DNA from: Paramuribaculum sp.
GTDB lineage: Bacteria; Bacteroidota; Bacteroidia; Bacteroidales; Muribaculaceae
Length of the DNA: 22,463 nucleotides
Assembly: GCA_029058455.1 (NCBI GenBank)
Contig: JAIDXU010000195.1
Span: 1 to 22,463, forward strand
Direction of reading: 5' to 3'
Below the pieces are notes generated by a model. That model was not told the DNA's origin. It searched no databases and was given only the letters and a program-made list of their open reading frames with translations. Both the position numbers and the translations under genes were made by a program. The first letter of the stretch is position 1, and the number at the start of each line of letters is the position of its first letter. Shown here piece after piece: positions 9,713-17,026 of the stretch.

Positions 9713-9719
9713 TTCTATT

Positions 9720-9753
9720 TTTGTCCGATTATTAGAAAATTTCAGTATATTTG
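9720..9753 (+). promoter_or_regulatory. Promoter of the GH84 gene
   Basis: TTTG (9720-9723) and a perfect -7 box TATATTTG (9746-9753) are separated by 22 bases, slightly longer than the usual 19-21. Transcription would start near 9757, giving a leader of about 40 bases to the ATG at 9798. The promoter sits directly behind the hairpin at 9671, making GH84 an independent unit. It also argues against the in-frame ATG at 9708, which lies upstream of the start of transcription. Confidence 0.7.
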
Positions 9754-9797
9754 TGGGTATCAATATCCAACTATTAATTTCCCATCAGGATATATCC

Positions 9798-12365
9798 ATG
9801 AAAAGAACAGCTTTACTGTGGCTCGGTCTGGCAGCGGCGACATTTGCCTTTACTTCCGGACTGTCAGCTCAAGACACTTTCGACTTCGACACACAGCGAG
9901 GCGAAAAGCAGGAGTTTAACAAAGTCCCCGGTCAGAAAGTAGACCACAAAGGTCTGGTGATTAACCCTACTCCGCAGAGCATCGAGCGGCTCAACACAGG
10001 TGTGCTCAACATCTCCGAGGGCTTCAAAGTCAACGACAAGCAGAAGGCTTTTTCTGCCAAAGACCTCAGTTTCCTGTATCTCAATCCCAAAGGTATCGAG
10101 ATTGATATCGACTTCGGCACCAAAGTGGCAGACAAAGCCGAGGTGCAGGAACTTTCGGGAGCTTATAAGCTCAGTATCGGCCCCAAGAAAATCACCGTCA
10201 ACGCTTTCGACGAGCGTGGCGCTTTCTATGCTCTCCAGACTCTCCGTCAAATTATCGAAAGCCCTGTCACCAAAGCCGGGGGCGGTTTGCCGATGATGGA
10301 AATCAACGACTTCCCGGCGCTGCCCTACCGCGGTGTGGTTGAAGGCTTCTATGGCAACCCCTGGAGCCATCAGGTGCGCAAAGATATTATCAACTATATG
10401 GGCCGCAACAAGATGAACAACTACATCTTCGGTCCTAAAGACGACCCCTATCACTCGTCGCCTCACTGGCGTCAGCCCTACCCTCCCGAGGAAGCAGCCA
10501 ATATAGCCGACCTCGTCAAGACGGCCAATGAAAACCGTCTGGATTTCTACTGGGCTATCCATCCCGGAAAAGACATCCGCTGGAACAAGGAAGACTACGA
10601 TAGCCTTGTCAACAAATTTAACATGATGTATGACCTTGGCGTGCGCTCGTTTGCCCTCTTCTTCGACGATATTTCAGGCATCGGCACCGACTCACACATG
10701 CAGACCAAACTGCTCAACGATCTCACCCGCGACTTTGTCGACGCTAAAGGCGATGTCAACAATCTCTTCATCTGTCCCACCGACTATTCGCAGCTCTGGG
10801 CCAATCCCGGCGAGAACGGTCAGTTGGCTATCTACGGCCGTGAGCTCAACCCCAAAGCCGAAGTATTCTGGACCGGTGCCGTAGTGTGCAGTGACCTGAC
10901 ACCCGAGACTCTTGATTTCGTCGACAAGCGCATCCAGCGTCCGGCGCTCTACTGGTGGAACTATCCCGTGACCGACTACTGCCGCAACTATCTCCTTCAG
11001 GGCCCCGTCTATGGCCTTGACAATAACCTGACCCGCGAACAGGTAGCCGGCATTGAAAGCAATCCTATGGAACATGGCGAAGCATCGATGCTCGCGCTCT
11101 ACGGCGTGGCCGACTGGGCGTGGAACCCTTCCGACTACAACGCCATCGACAACTGGGAGCGCGGTCTCGTTGACCGTCTGCCCGATGCCGCCGAAGCCTA
11201 CCGCACATTCGCCATCAACTCGGCCGACACCGAGACAGGCTACCGCCGCGATGAATCATGGGAAACAGTCACTTTCCCCTACAACAACTATACACCCGCT
11301 CAATACGACGCACTGACAAAAGCGCTCACCGAAGCCGCCGCAGCCGAGGCGGTCATTCTCGCCAGCAAGTCTAATCCCGCTCTCGTAAGCGAAATCAAGC
11401 CCTGGGTTGCCCAGCTTACAAAAGTGGCCAACCGCGGCCTCGGCGCGCTCAAGCTCATCAAGATATTCGAGAGCGGCGACAACGCCAAATTCTGGGAGGC
11501 CTATCAGAAAAACCTCATGACCGAGGAGGACCGCAAGGACTTCGAGGCCCACAAAGTAGGCACGATGAAACTCCAGCCTTTCTACGAGAAAACGATGGAC
11601 GACATGGTGATCGCCTTCTTCAACCGCGTGACAGGCGCAGTGCCCAACGTGCCCCGCGCCGTAGGTAGCTATCCTAACCTGCGCACGACGCTTTCGAAAC
11701 TCATGCTCGACAACGACACAACTACCTACTGGACCTCTTCGGCAAGTCAGAACGCCGGCGACTGGGTGGGTGTTGACCTTGGTAAGGTTATACCGGTCGA
11801 AGAAGTCCTGATTCATCAGGGCCGCAATTCGACCGACGACGTAGACTACTTCGACAACGTAGCTCTCGAGACATCTGTCGACGGCCGCGAATGGATCGCC
11901 CTGACCGACACCATGCCCAAAACCTATATAATAGATTGGAAAGGCGCTCCCGTCAATGCCCGCTTCGTTCGTCTCGCCCGCCGCGACTCTAAAAAGACCA
12001 ACTGGACAAGTGTGCGCTCGTTCCGCGTCAATCCCGTGACAGCCAAACGCGTCGGCCTCGACATCGAAGCTGACGACGCTGACGCTTCACTCCTTGCATT
12101 TGACGGCAACCCGATAACCGCCTACAAATCGACCGGCAACGTATCGTTCAACAAAGCCAAAGACGCCAAGCAGGCAATCCTAATGCTCGGATTATCCACA
12201 CTGAGTCCCGGCGCCAAGATGGAGCTCATAGAGTATGACGGCAACGGTCAGGAAGTCGTCCGCACGGCCATTTCCAACCCCTACACCACAGTTGACCTCA
12301 ACTCCAAGACAGTGCGCATGACTCTCACCGGAACCCCCGAAATCTTCGAGATAGTCCAAATGTAA
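9798..12365 (+). CDS. Secreted GH84 beta-N-acetylglucosaminidase (O-GlcNAcase / hyaluronidase family)
   Basis: An 855-residue secreted hexosaminidase that uses substrate-assisted catalysis to remove beta-linked GlcNAc. The start at 9798 gives a clean signal peptide (MKRTALLWLG...LSAQ/D); the ATG at 9708 adds 30 residues ahead of it and precedes the promoter. Residues 50-170 form the GH20b-like N-terminal domain. The GH84 barrel runs about 175-450 with 'YRGVVEGFYGNPWS' (177-190), 'FGPKDDPYHSSPHWR' (211-225), 'WAIHPGKDIRW' and the catalytic pair Asp290-Asp291 in 'LFFDDISG', closely matching the characterised Bacteroides thetaiotaomicron GH84. A helical region follows. A discoidin-like module lies at about 630-750 ('LMLDNDTTTYWTSSASQNAGDWVGVDLG'), and the last 100 residues may be a degenerate second one ('FDGNPITAYKS'). 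Likely substrates are mucin O-glycans or other GlcNAc-bearing host glycans. It is bracketed by identical hairpins. Confidence 0.95.
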   Translation: MKRTALLWLGLAAATFAFTSGLSAQDTFDFDTQRGEKQEFNKVPGQKVDHKGLVINPTPQSIERLNTGVLNISEGFKVNDKQKAFSAKDLSFLYLNPKGIEIDIDFGTKVADKAEVQELSGAYKLSIGPKKITVNAFDERGAFYALQTLRQIIESPVTKAGGGLPMMEINDFPALPYRGVVEGFYGNPWSHQVRKDIINYMGRNKMNNYIFGPKDDPYHSSPHWRQPYPPEEAANIADLVKTANENRLDFYWAIHPGKDIRWNKEDYDSLVNKFNMMYDLGVRSFALFFDDISGIGTDSHMQTKLLNDLTRDFVDAKGDVNNLFICPTDYSQLWANPGENGQLAIYGRELNPKAEVFWTGAVVCSDLTPETLDFVDKRIQRPALYWWNYPVTDYCRNYLLQGPVYGLDNNLTREQVAGIESNPMEHGEASMLALYGVADWAWNPSDYNAIDNWERGLVDRLPDAAEAYRTFAINSADTETGYRRDESWETVTFPYNNYTPAQYDALTKALTEAAAAEAVILASKSNPALVSEIKPWVAQLTKVANRGLGALKLIKIFESGDNAKFWEAYQKNLMTEEDRKDFEAHKVGTMKLQPFYEKTMDDMVIAFFNRVTGAVPNVPRAVGSYPNLRTTLSKLMLDNDTTTYWTSSASQNAGDWVGVDLGKVIPVEEVLIHQGRNSTDDVDYFDNVALETSVDGREWIALTDTMPKTYIIDWKGAPVNARFVRLARRDSKKTNWTSVRSFRVNPVTAKRVGLDIEADDADASLLAFDGNPITAYKSTGNVSFNKAKDAKQAILMLGLSTLSPGAKMELIEYDGNGQEVVRTAISNPYTTVDLNSKTVRMTLTGTPEIFEIVQM

Positions 12366-12404
12366 TCCCAACACATAACGCGCCGCATATTGCAGCGCTT
12401 GTCG

Positions 12405-12446
12405 GGCGGTGTGTCAAAATTCAATAATTTGACACATCGCCTTGTT
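12405..12446 (+). terminator. Hairpin terminator, copy 2 of the exact 42-base repeat
   Basis: Identical over 42 bases to 9671-9712 and in the same orientation: 14-base-pair stem (12405-12418 with 12428-12441), 9-base loop, then TTGTT. It lies 39 bases after the GH84 stop and 17 bases beyond the stop of the convergent GH25 gene. It probably ends GH84 transcription and may serve both strands, although the U-tract is weak here. Confidence 0.75.
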
Positions 12447-12463
12447 CTACGCCAGTATATCGG

Positions 12464-13192
12464 TTAGTTAGGGAAGGGGCGGCTGAGAAAACTGTGCCAC
12501 GCGGTGGAATCGCCCCAAAACACATTTAAATCAAGGTCACCCGCCACTCCGGCCGCGCTGCCACGATGGGAATATTGCCAGAAAATCCAATCTTGCTCAG
12601 GAAGCTTTGACGACAGCGAACATATCCAGAGCGGCACACTGTCGAGCCGGTTTTCTATATATCTGCCATGACCCTGCTTGTTGGTGTAGACAATCACCGG
12701 ATAGCCCTCGCCGGCAAGCATATCTGCAATAACCTTAACCATGCGGCCAACACTGTCAGCCTTGAGATAGGGATTGGTCCACTCCTCTATGTCGAGAGCC
12801 ACAGGCAGATCGAGGGTCTTGCCGCGCAGACTCTGAATAAGATTGAGCGCCTGACTCTCGGCATCGACATCAAACCTCACGAAATGATATGCCCCGACTT
12901 TCAGGCCGGCATGACGGGCGCGGATATAGTTGATGTTAAACCTGCGGTCTTTCCATCTGCGCCCTTCGGTGGCTTTGAGATAAACGAACTTCAGATTTTC
13001 TTCCCGGGCCAATCGTCCGAAATCAACATCGCCGTTATGAGCCGAAATATCGGCACCTCTGACCGGAAAGCCCGACACATCGGGGCTTATGAGAGGCTCC
13101 TCGCTCCACAACAACATCCAGCCGACCCCCGCTCCTATGAGTAGAGCGACCGCCGCAACCGCCAGCCATTTATACGCACGTCTGCCAATCAT
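12464..13192 (-). CDS. GH25 lysozyme-family protein with N-terminal membrane anchor
   Basis: A 242-residue protein of the GH25 muramidase family, which cleaves the MurNAc-GlcNAc bond of peptidoglycan. I start it at 13192 (MIGRRAYKWLAVAAVALL...), which begins with basic residues and one hydrophobic segment (9-29), either an uncleaved anchor or a signal sequence. Longer starts at 13219 and 13270 run through the promoter. The GH25 domain covers about 43-240: 'GADISAHNGDVDF' with Asp48, 'FVYLKATEG', 'VGAYHFVRF', 'LPVALDIEEW' with Asp134 and Glu136, 'VIVYTNKQG', and 'WIFWQYSHRG'. The DxE pair and first Asp expected of an active enzyme are present. It converges on GH84 and diverges from the transporter gene. 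The role could be cell-wall remodelling or attack on other bacteria; neither can be decided here. Confidence 0.9.
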   Translation of the reverse strand: MIGRRAYKWLAVAAVALLIGAGVGWMLLWSEEPLISPDVSGFPVRGADISAHNGDVDFGRLAREENLKFVYLKATEGRRWKDRRFNINYIRARHAGLKVGAYHFVRFDVDAESQALNLIQSLRGKTLDLPVALDIEEWTNPYLKADSVGRMVKVIADMLAGEGYPVIVYTNKQGHGRYIENRLDSVPLWICSLSSKLPEQDWIFWQYSHRGSAAGVAGDLDLNVFWGDSTAWHSFLSRPFPN

Positions 13193-13196
13193 ATTG

Positions 13197-13228
13197 CAAA
13201 GATAACCAAATTCCTCCATCACTCCAAA
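13197..13228 (-). promoter_or_regulatory. Strong consensus promoter of the GH25 gene
   Basis: On the minus strand, TTTG (13228-13225), exactly 20 bases, then TATCTTTG (13204-13197) match the Bacteroides -33/-7 consensus perfectly. Only four bases separate the -7 box from the chosen ATG at 13192, so transcription would begin at or within a base or two of the start codon. Confidence 0.75.
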
Positions 13229-13235
13229 AATCCTC

Positions 13236-13285
13236 ATTAATCCCGATAATCCTCGATTAATCCCGATCAACCCTGATTAATCCAA
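13236..13285. repeat. 10-base tandem repeat array between the GH25 and transporter promoters
   Basis: Five adjacent 10-base units: ATTAATCCCG (13236), ATAATCCTCG (13246), ATTAATCCCG (13256), ATCAACCCTG (13266) and ATTAATCCAA (13276). Units 1 and 3 are identical, so the array also reads as a 20-base repeat. The period is close to one helical turn. It lies just upstream of both divergent promoters (minus-strand boxes at 13197-13228, plus-strand -7 box at 13332). Confidence 0.9.
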
Positions 13286-13331
13286 AACCTGATTTGCAAT
13301 TGAAAAATTCCCTAAACTTGATAAAAATTCG

Positions 13332-13339
13332 TAACTTTG
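13332..13339 (+). promoter_or_regulatory. -7 promoter box of the transporter gene
   Basis: TAACTTTG fits the Bacteroidota -7 consensus TAnnTTTG exactly. The expected -33 position, around 13308-13311, is poor (ATTC), so only the -7 element is clear. Transcription would start near 13343, leaving a leader of about 79 bases. That leader contains a 5-base-pair stem (GACAG/CTGTC) around 13369-13390 and no clear riboswitch. Confidence 0.6.
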
Positions 13340-13421
13340 CGGCCATAAAACATGGCAAAAGCCTCCCGACAGTCATATATCAAGCTGTCATATAACTAAT
13401 TATTACTCAAAACCCACCAAA

Positions 13422-15074
13422 ATGGAATGGTTAATTGAACTGCTCAGTCCGGGCAACACCGATCTCGCAGCAACCATCTGCCTCTATTCGTTTGTAATAG
13501 CGGCGGGCGTGTTTTTAGGCAAGCTCAAGGTTGCGGGAGTGTCGTTAGGAGTGACTTTCGTGCTTTTCATTGGAATTCTGATGGGCCACTTCGGCTATAT
13601 CGTCAATGGAGAAGTATTGAAATTCGTGAGAGAATTCGGTCTAATCCTGTTTATCTTCTCGATAGGTCTGCAGGTAGGTCCCGGTTTCTTCTCATCATTT
13701 AAAAAAGGAGGCGTGAGGCTCAACATGCTTGCCATGCTTGCCATAGCACTCAACGTTGCGTTGGTGCTGATTATCTACTACACCGACGGCAATGTGTCGA
13801 TGGATGTGCTTGTAGGTGTGATGAGCGGTGCCGTGACCAACACCCCCGGTCTTGCAGCAGCCCAGCAGGCAGCCAACGACACCAACGTCATCAACACCAT
13901 GTCGATGGGTTATGCGGCCGCCTATCCTCTCGGTGTTATGGGCATTATCGGCGCGATGTTCCTAATCAAAGGCATCTTCCGAATCAAAACCGAAAACGAG
14001 ATCAAAGCAATCGAAGAAGCTCAGGCCGCAGCTGTTTCAAAGCCCAACATTATCTCGATCGAGGTTACCAACCCTCTTATCTCGGGTAAATCGCTTGTGC
14101 AGCTCCACCATATCATTCAATGCGACTTCATCATCTCGCGTCTCATAGGCGAGACAGGTCAGATCATCATCCCCACCTCACAGACCCAGCTCCGTGTAGG
14201 CGACAAACTCATGGTTGTGATCGCCGACAGCGATGTCGAGAGATTTGAAAGCGTAGTTGGTCCCGGCATTGAACTCGACTGGGAAACCGTCACCCCCACC
14301 GATGTGGTGTCGCGTCGCATTCTTATCACAAAGACCGAATATAACGGCGTGGAACTCGGATCGCTCCGTCTCCACTCCGCATATATGCTCAATGCAACCC
14401 GTGTCAACCGTGCCGGTGTGGATCTTCTCGCCGCTCCCGGCCTCCGTCTGCAGATGGGCGACCGCATCACCGTAGTGGGCGACATCAACGACATCCAGCG
14501 TCTTGCCACTAAGCTCGGCAACTCGGTGAAGCGTCTCAACGAGCCTAACATCATCACGATATTTGTCGGCATATTCTTCGGCATTATCCTCGGATCGCTC
14601 AATATCGGCATGGGCATGAAGCTCGGTCTGGCCGGCGGTCCTCTCGTGGTGTCAATCCTTCTCAGCCGCTTCGGATATAAATTCAAGCTGGTCACCTACA
14701 CCTCCTCGGCGGCGTCAATGCTTATGAGAGAGTTGGGTATATGCCTGTTCCTTGCCTCGGTGGGAATCTCGGCCGGCAAAGGATTTGCCGATACCGTGTT
14801 CAACACCACCGGTATGTGGTGGGTTATATGGGGCTTCATCATCACCTTCGTGCCTCTGGTTGTGGTGGGATGTATCGCCCGTGGTGTCTACAAAATCAAT
14901 TTCCTCACAATCATGGGTCTCTTCTCAGGCGGTTATACCGATCCCCCGGCCCTCGCCTATGCCAACGGTTCGACCGGTAGCGACGCTCCCGCAGTAGCCT
15001 ACTCGACCGTTTATCCTCTCACCATGTTTATGCGAGTAGTCGCGGCACAAAGCCTTGTGCTTGCGTTCCTATAA
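13422..15074 (+). CDS. AspT/YidE-family membrane transporter with two RCK_C (TrkA-C) domains
   Basis: A 550-residue inner-membrane protein of the aspartate:alanine exchanger (AspT) / YidE / YbjL family. Its two membrane halves are duplicated. The first half (about 10-190) includes 'EFGLILFIFSIGLQVGPGFFSSFKKGG' and 'GVMSGAVTNTPGLAAAQQA'. The second half (about 376-550) repeats the pattern with 'RELGICLFLASVGISAGKGF' and 'GLFSGGYTDPPALAYA'. Between them lie two cytoplasmic RCK_C-type domains (about 205-285 and 290-370): 'RVGDKLMVVIADSDVERFE' and 'QMGDRITVVGDINDIQRLA'. The substrate cannot be predicted from sequence; family members exchange amino acids or dicarboxylates, and many are uncharacterised. 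It is transcribed alone and closed by the palindrome at 15085. Confidence 0.92.
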   Translation: MEWLIELLSPGNTDLAATICLYSFVIAAGVFLGKLKVAGVSLGVTFVLFIGILMGHFGYIVNGEVLKFVREFGLILFIFSIGLQVGPGFFSSFKKGGVRLNMLAMLAIALNVALVLIIYYTDGNVSMDVLVGVMSGAVTNTPGLAAAQQAANDTNVINTMSMGYAAAYPLGVMGIIGAMFLIKGIFRIKTENEIKAIEEAQAAAVSKPNIISIEVTNPLISGKSLVQLHHIIQCDFIISRLIGETGQIIIPTSQTQLRVGDKLMVVIADSDVERFESVVGPGIELDWETVTPTDVVSRRILITKTEYNGVELGSLRLHSAYMLNATRVNRAGVDLLAAPGLRLQMGDRITVVGDINDIQRLATKLGNSVKRLNEPNIITIFVGIFFGIILGSLNIGMGMKLGLAGGPLVVSILLSRFGYKFKLVTYTSSAASMLMRELGICLFLASVGISAGKGFADTVFNTTGMWWVIWGFIITFVPLVVVGCIARGVYKINFLTIMGLFSGGYTDPPALAYANGSTGSDAPAVAYSTVYPLTMFMRVVAAQSLVLAFL

Positions 15075-15084
15075 CGATATTCAC

Positions 15085-15138
15085 ATCATAACAATAGGGC
15101 CAATTAGTCGGAAAGCTAATTGGCCCTATTGTTATGAT
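15085..15138. terminator. Perfect 23-base-pair palindrome, bidirectional terminator
   Basis: Arms 15085-15107 and 15116-15138 are exact reverse complements, closed by an 8-base loop (TCGGAAAG). The arm begins ATCATAACAATAGGG, and the second arm therefore supplies a T-rich side (CCCTATTGTTATGAT). It sits 10 bases after the transporter stop and 12 bases before the end of the convergent pduO gene, so it can terminate both transcripts. Confidence 0.88.
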
Positions 15139-15150
15139 ATGCTGTAAGAA

Positions 15151-15717
15151 TCAGCGTTTGCGACGCCAGGTAGGCTCGGGATGAGACACCCTCGTGTTGA
15201 GATTGCGGCCCAACACAAAGAGCAGGTCGCTGAGACGGTTCACAAATTTAAGAACCGTGGGCGATACCGGCGCTTCTTCGGCGAGGGTAAGAATACGGCG
15301 TTCGGCTCTGCGCGCCACAGTGCGAGCTATCTGCGCGGTTGCCGCCGACTGAGTTCCACCCGGCAGAACAAAGAGCTTGAGCGGAGGAGTGGCATTGTCG
15401 ACCTCATCAATGATATGCTCAAGCTGTTCAACAGCCTCAACGCTCGCGCCTTCCCCCACCATCACGTTGCCGTCGGCATCAGGAGGACACGCCAGATAGC
15501 TGCCTATGTCAAAGAGACGACACTGAATCCATTGCAACCACTCCACCTCTTCGGGAGTCACATCACTCTGAGCGGCCACGAGTCCCACCCATGAATTGAG
15601 TTCGTCAACCGTGCCATAAGCCTCTATGCGCACACTGTTCTTGCGCGCACGAGTGCCGCCGATCAGAGCGGTAGTGCCGTCATCGCCGGTGCGGGTATAG
15701 AGAGGTGATTTCTTCAT
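15151..15717 (-). CDS. pduO: PduO-type ATP:cob(I)alamin adenosyltransferase
   Basis: A 188-residue cytoplasmic enzyme that transfers the 5'-deoxyadenosyl group of ATP to cob(I)alamin, giving coenzyme B12. The N-terminal nucleotide motif 'YTRTGDDGTTALIGG' (7-21) and 'EAYGTVDELNSWVG' (32-45) are diagnostic. The helical bundle continues with 'LPGGTQSAATAQIARTVARRAERR' and ends with 'FVNRLSDLLFVLGRNLN'. Length is normal and no domain is missing. It starts 12 bases after the trpS stop and is almost certainly co-transcribed with it. In Bacteroidales the cofactor serves enzymes such as methylmalonyl-CoA mutase. No riboswitch is needed or seen, because the gene depends on the trpS promoter. Confidence 0.95.
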   Translation of the reverse strand: MKKSPLYTRTGDDGTTALIGGTRARKNSVRIEAYGTVDELNSWVGLVAAQSDVTPEEVEWLQWIQCRLFDIGSYLACPPDADGNVMVGEGASVEAVEQLEHIIDEVDNATPPLKLFVLPGGTQSAATAQIARTVARRAERRILTLAEEAPVSPTVLKFVNRLSDLLFVLGRNLNTRVSHPEPTWRRKR

Positions 15718-15729
15718 TTACCCGGCGGA

Positions 15730-16830
15730 TTAATAGAATTTTCTGATACCCATTATCTCGCGCGCCTCGGCAAGAGTCTTTGCAGCGCGTTCGCGGGCAT
15801 GTTCAGCACCCTGACGGAGCACCTTACCGATATATTCGTCGTTATTTCTCAGCTCTATAATGCGCTCGCGGATAGGAGCGGTGAGAGCAACGAGGTCATC
15901 GGCAAGCTGATGTTTGAGATCGCCATAGCGAATCGAGCAGTCGGCATAGGCGTTGCGGAACTGTTCAACCACCTCCGGTTTGCTTGCCAGCTCCATAAGA
16001 GTGAGCAGGTTGGCCACCGGCTCTGAAATCTCGCTGTTAGGCTCAGTGGGGCCCTGGTCGGTCACAGCGCGCATTACTTTCTTGCGTAGAGTCTTTTCGT
16101 CGTCGATAAGATAAATGCAATTGCCTTCGCTCTTGCCCATCTTTCCCGAACCGTCGAGTCCGGGCACCTTCACGCTCTTGCCGCCGAAATTGAAATTATA
16201 AGGCTCGGGAAAGAAATCCACTCCGTAGAATGAATTAAATCTTCTTGCAAAACGACGTGTGAGTTCAAGATGCTGTTCCTGATCCTTGCCGACAGGCACC
16301 TTAGTGGCCTTCTGAATGAGAATATCCACCGCCATGAGGGTAGGATAGGTAAGCAGACCGGCGTTGACACGCTTTGAGCTGCTTTCATTGCCTATGATCT
16401 GCGTTTCGATATGGTCGTCATCCTCCTCGTTCTGATTATTGACCTTAATGCCGAGCTGCTTGCGGGCCTTATCCTTAAACGAAGCGGTGCGCATAAGCTC
16501 GCCTATGCCCACATGCATGTTGAGCAGAAGATAAAGTTCCGACACTTCGGGCACATCGCTCTGCACGAAAATAGTTGATTTCTCAGGGTCAAGACCTGCG
16601 GCAAGATACTCGGTGACAATGTTTTTAACATTGGCATGGAGCAATTCGGCCGAGGGATTGGTAGTTAGCGCGTGAAGGTCGGCGATGAAAAAGAGGGGAT
16701 GATATATACCCTCGTCCTGCATCTTCACAAACTTGCTGAGGGCACCGAAATAGTTGCCCAAATGGAGATTGCCGGTGGCACGGATGCCGCTCAAAACAAT
16801 CTCGCGCTGAGATTGAGTGGGTTGAGTCAT
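15730..16830 (-). CDS. trpS: Tryptophanyl-tRNA synthetase
   Basis: Class I aminoacyl-tRNA synthetase that charges tRNA-Trp, in the cytoplasm. The 366-residue length is in the usual range. The HIGH motif appears as HLGN (23-26) within 'SGIRATGNLHLGNYFGAL', and the KMSKS motif as KMGKS (230-234) within 'GLDGSGKMGKSEGN'. Other family segments are 'FFIADLHALT' and 'PVGKDQEQHLELTR'. The start at 16830 lies 22 bases from a -7 box on the same strand. pduO follows 12 bases downstream, pairing a housekeeping synthetase with cofactor metabolism. It diverges from the second fucosidase. Nothing is unusual apart from an acidic insert near 133-141 (NQNEEDDDH). Confidence 0.98.
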   Translation of the reverse strand: MTQPTQSQREIVLSGIRATGNLHLGNYFGALSKFVKMQDEGIYHPLFFIADLHALTTNPSAELLHANVKNIVTEYLAAGLDPEKSTIFVQSDVPEVSELYLLLNMHVGIGELMRTASFKDKARKQLGIKVNNQNEEDDDHIETQIIGNESSSKRVNAGLLTYPTLMAVDILIQKATKVPVGKDQEQHLELTRRFARRFNSFYGVDFFPEPYNFNFGGKSVKVPGLDGSGKMGKSEGNCIYLIDDEKTLRKKVMRAVTDQGPTEPNSEISEPVANLLTLMELASKPEVVEQFRNAYADCSIRYGDLKHQLADDLVALTAPIRERIIELRNNDEYIGKVLRQGAEHARERAAKTLAEAREIMGIRKFY

Positions 16831-16852
16831 AATATAAGCTGTTATTTTTTTG

Positions 16853-16860
16853 CAAAGTTA
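16853..16860 (-). promoter_or_regulatory. -7 promoter box of trpS-pduO
   Basis: Minus-strand TAACTTTG matches TAnnTTTG exactly. No TTTG is present 19-21 bases upstream, so the -33 element is weak. Transcription would start near 16849, giving a leader of about 19 bases to the ATG at 16830. Confidence 0.6.
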
Positions 16861-16908
16861 AAAAAATAATTTGAATTGCTCCATCATGCCGGTAGCCAAG
16901 AGGGTATG

Positions 16909-16943
16909 GGTGAATTTTGTTGAGTGAAAATGTGGTGAATTTT
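16909..16943 (+). promoter_or_regulatory. Direct-repeat pair upstream of the second fucosidase, candidate operator
   Basis: GGTGAATTTT occurs at 16909-16918 and 16934-16943, 25 bases apart. The similarity extends as GGTGAATTTTnnTGnG in both copies. The second copy covers the expected -33 position of the promoter whose -7 box is at 16956. This is the arrangement expected of a regulator-binding site, but the function is inferred. Confidence 0.45.
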
Positions 16944-16955
16944 AATGGGAAACGT

Positions 16956-16963
16956 TATCTTTG
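16956..16963 (+). promoter_or_regulatory. -7 promoter box of the second fucosidase unit
   Basis: TATCTTTG matches TAnnTTTG exactly. There is no good -33 TTTG at the right distance, which fits an activator-dependent promoter given the repeats at 16909-16943. Transcription would start near 16967, giving a leader of about 60 bases that contains a weak ATGCC/GGCAT stem (16978-17002). Confidence 0.65.
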
Positions 16964-17026
16964 CAAAAAACTCCGCAATGCCCCCACAGAGCGTGACGGC
17001 ATAAATCTCAATCATCTAATTTTGCA

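Noticed and set aside
9708..9797. Upstream in-frame ATG for the GH84 gene
   Set aside because: It lies within the terminator repeat and upstream of the TATATTTG promoter box, and puts 30 extra residues before the signal peptide.
9671..12446. Insertion sequence or transposon ends bracketing GH84
   Set aside because: There is no transposase and the two copies are direct repeats with internal hairpins located after stop codons, which fits terminators better than transposon termini.
12668..13144. Plus-strand 158-codon open frame opposite the GH25 gene
   Set aside because: The minus-strand GH25 catalytic motifs are intact, so this frame is a shadow.
13193..13270. Longer GH25 start at 13270 or 13219
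   Set aside because: The added residues are encoded by the 10-base repeat array and the promoter, and do not resemble a signal or domain.
13236..13285. CRISPR-like array
   Set aside because: The units are contiguous 10-mers with no unique spacers and no cas genes nearby; it is a simple tandem repeat.
15181..15594. Plus-strand 137-codon open frame opposite pduO
   Set aside because: It is antisense to a clear PduO enzyme and shows no family motif.
17017..17024. TAATTTTG as a promoter box immediately before the second fucosidase
   Set aside because: It is two bases from the ATG and has no -33 TTTG at the right distance; TATCTTTG at 16956 is better placed.
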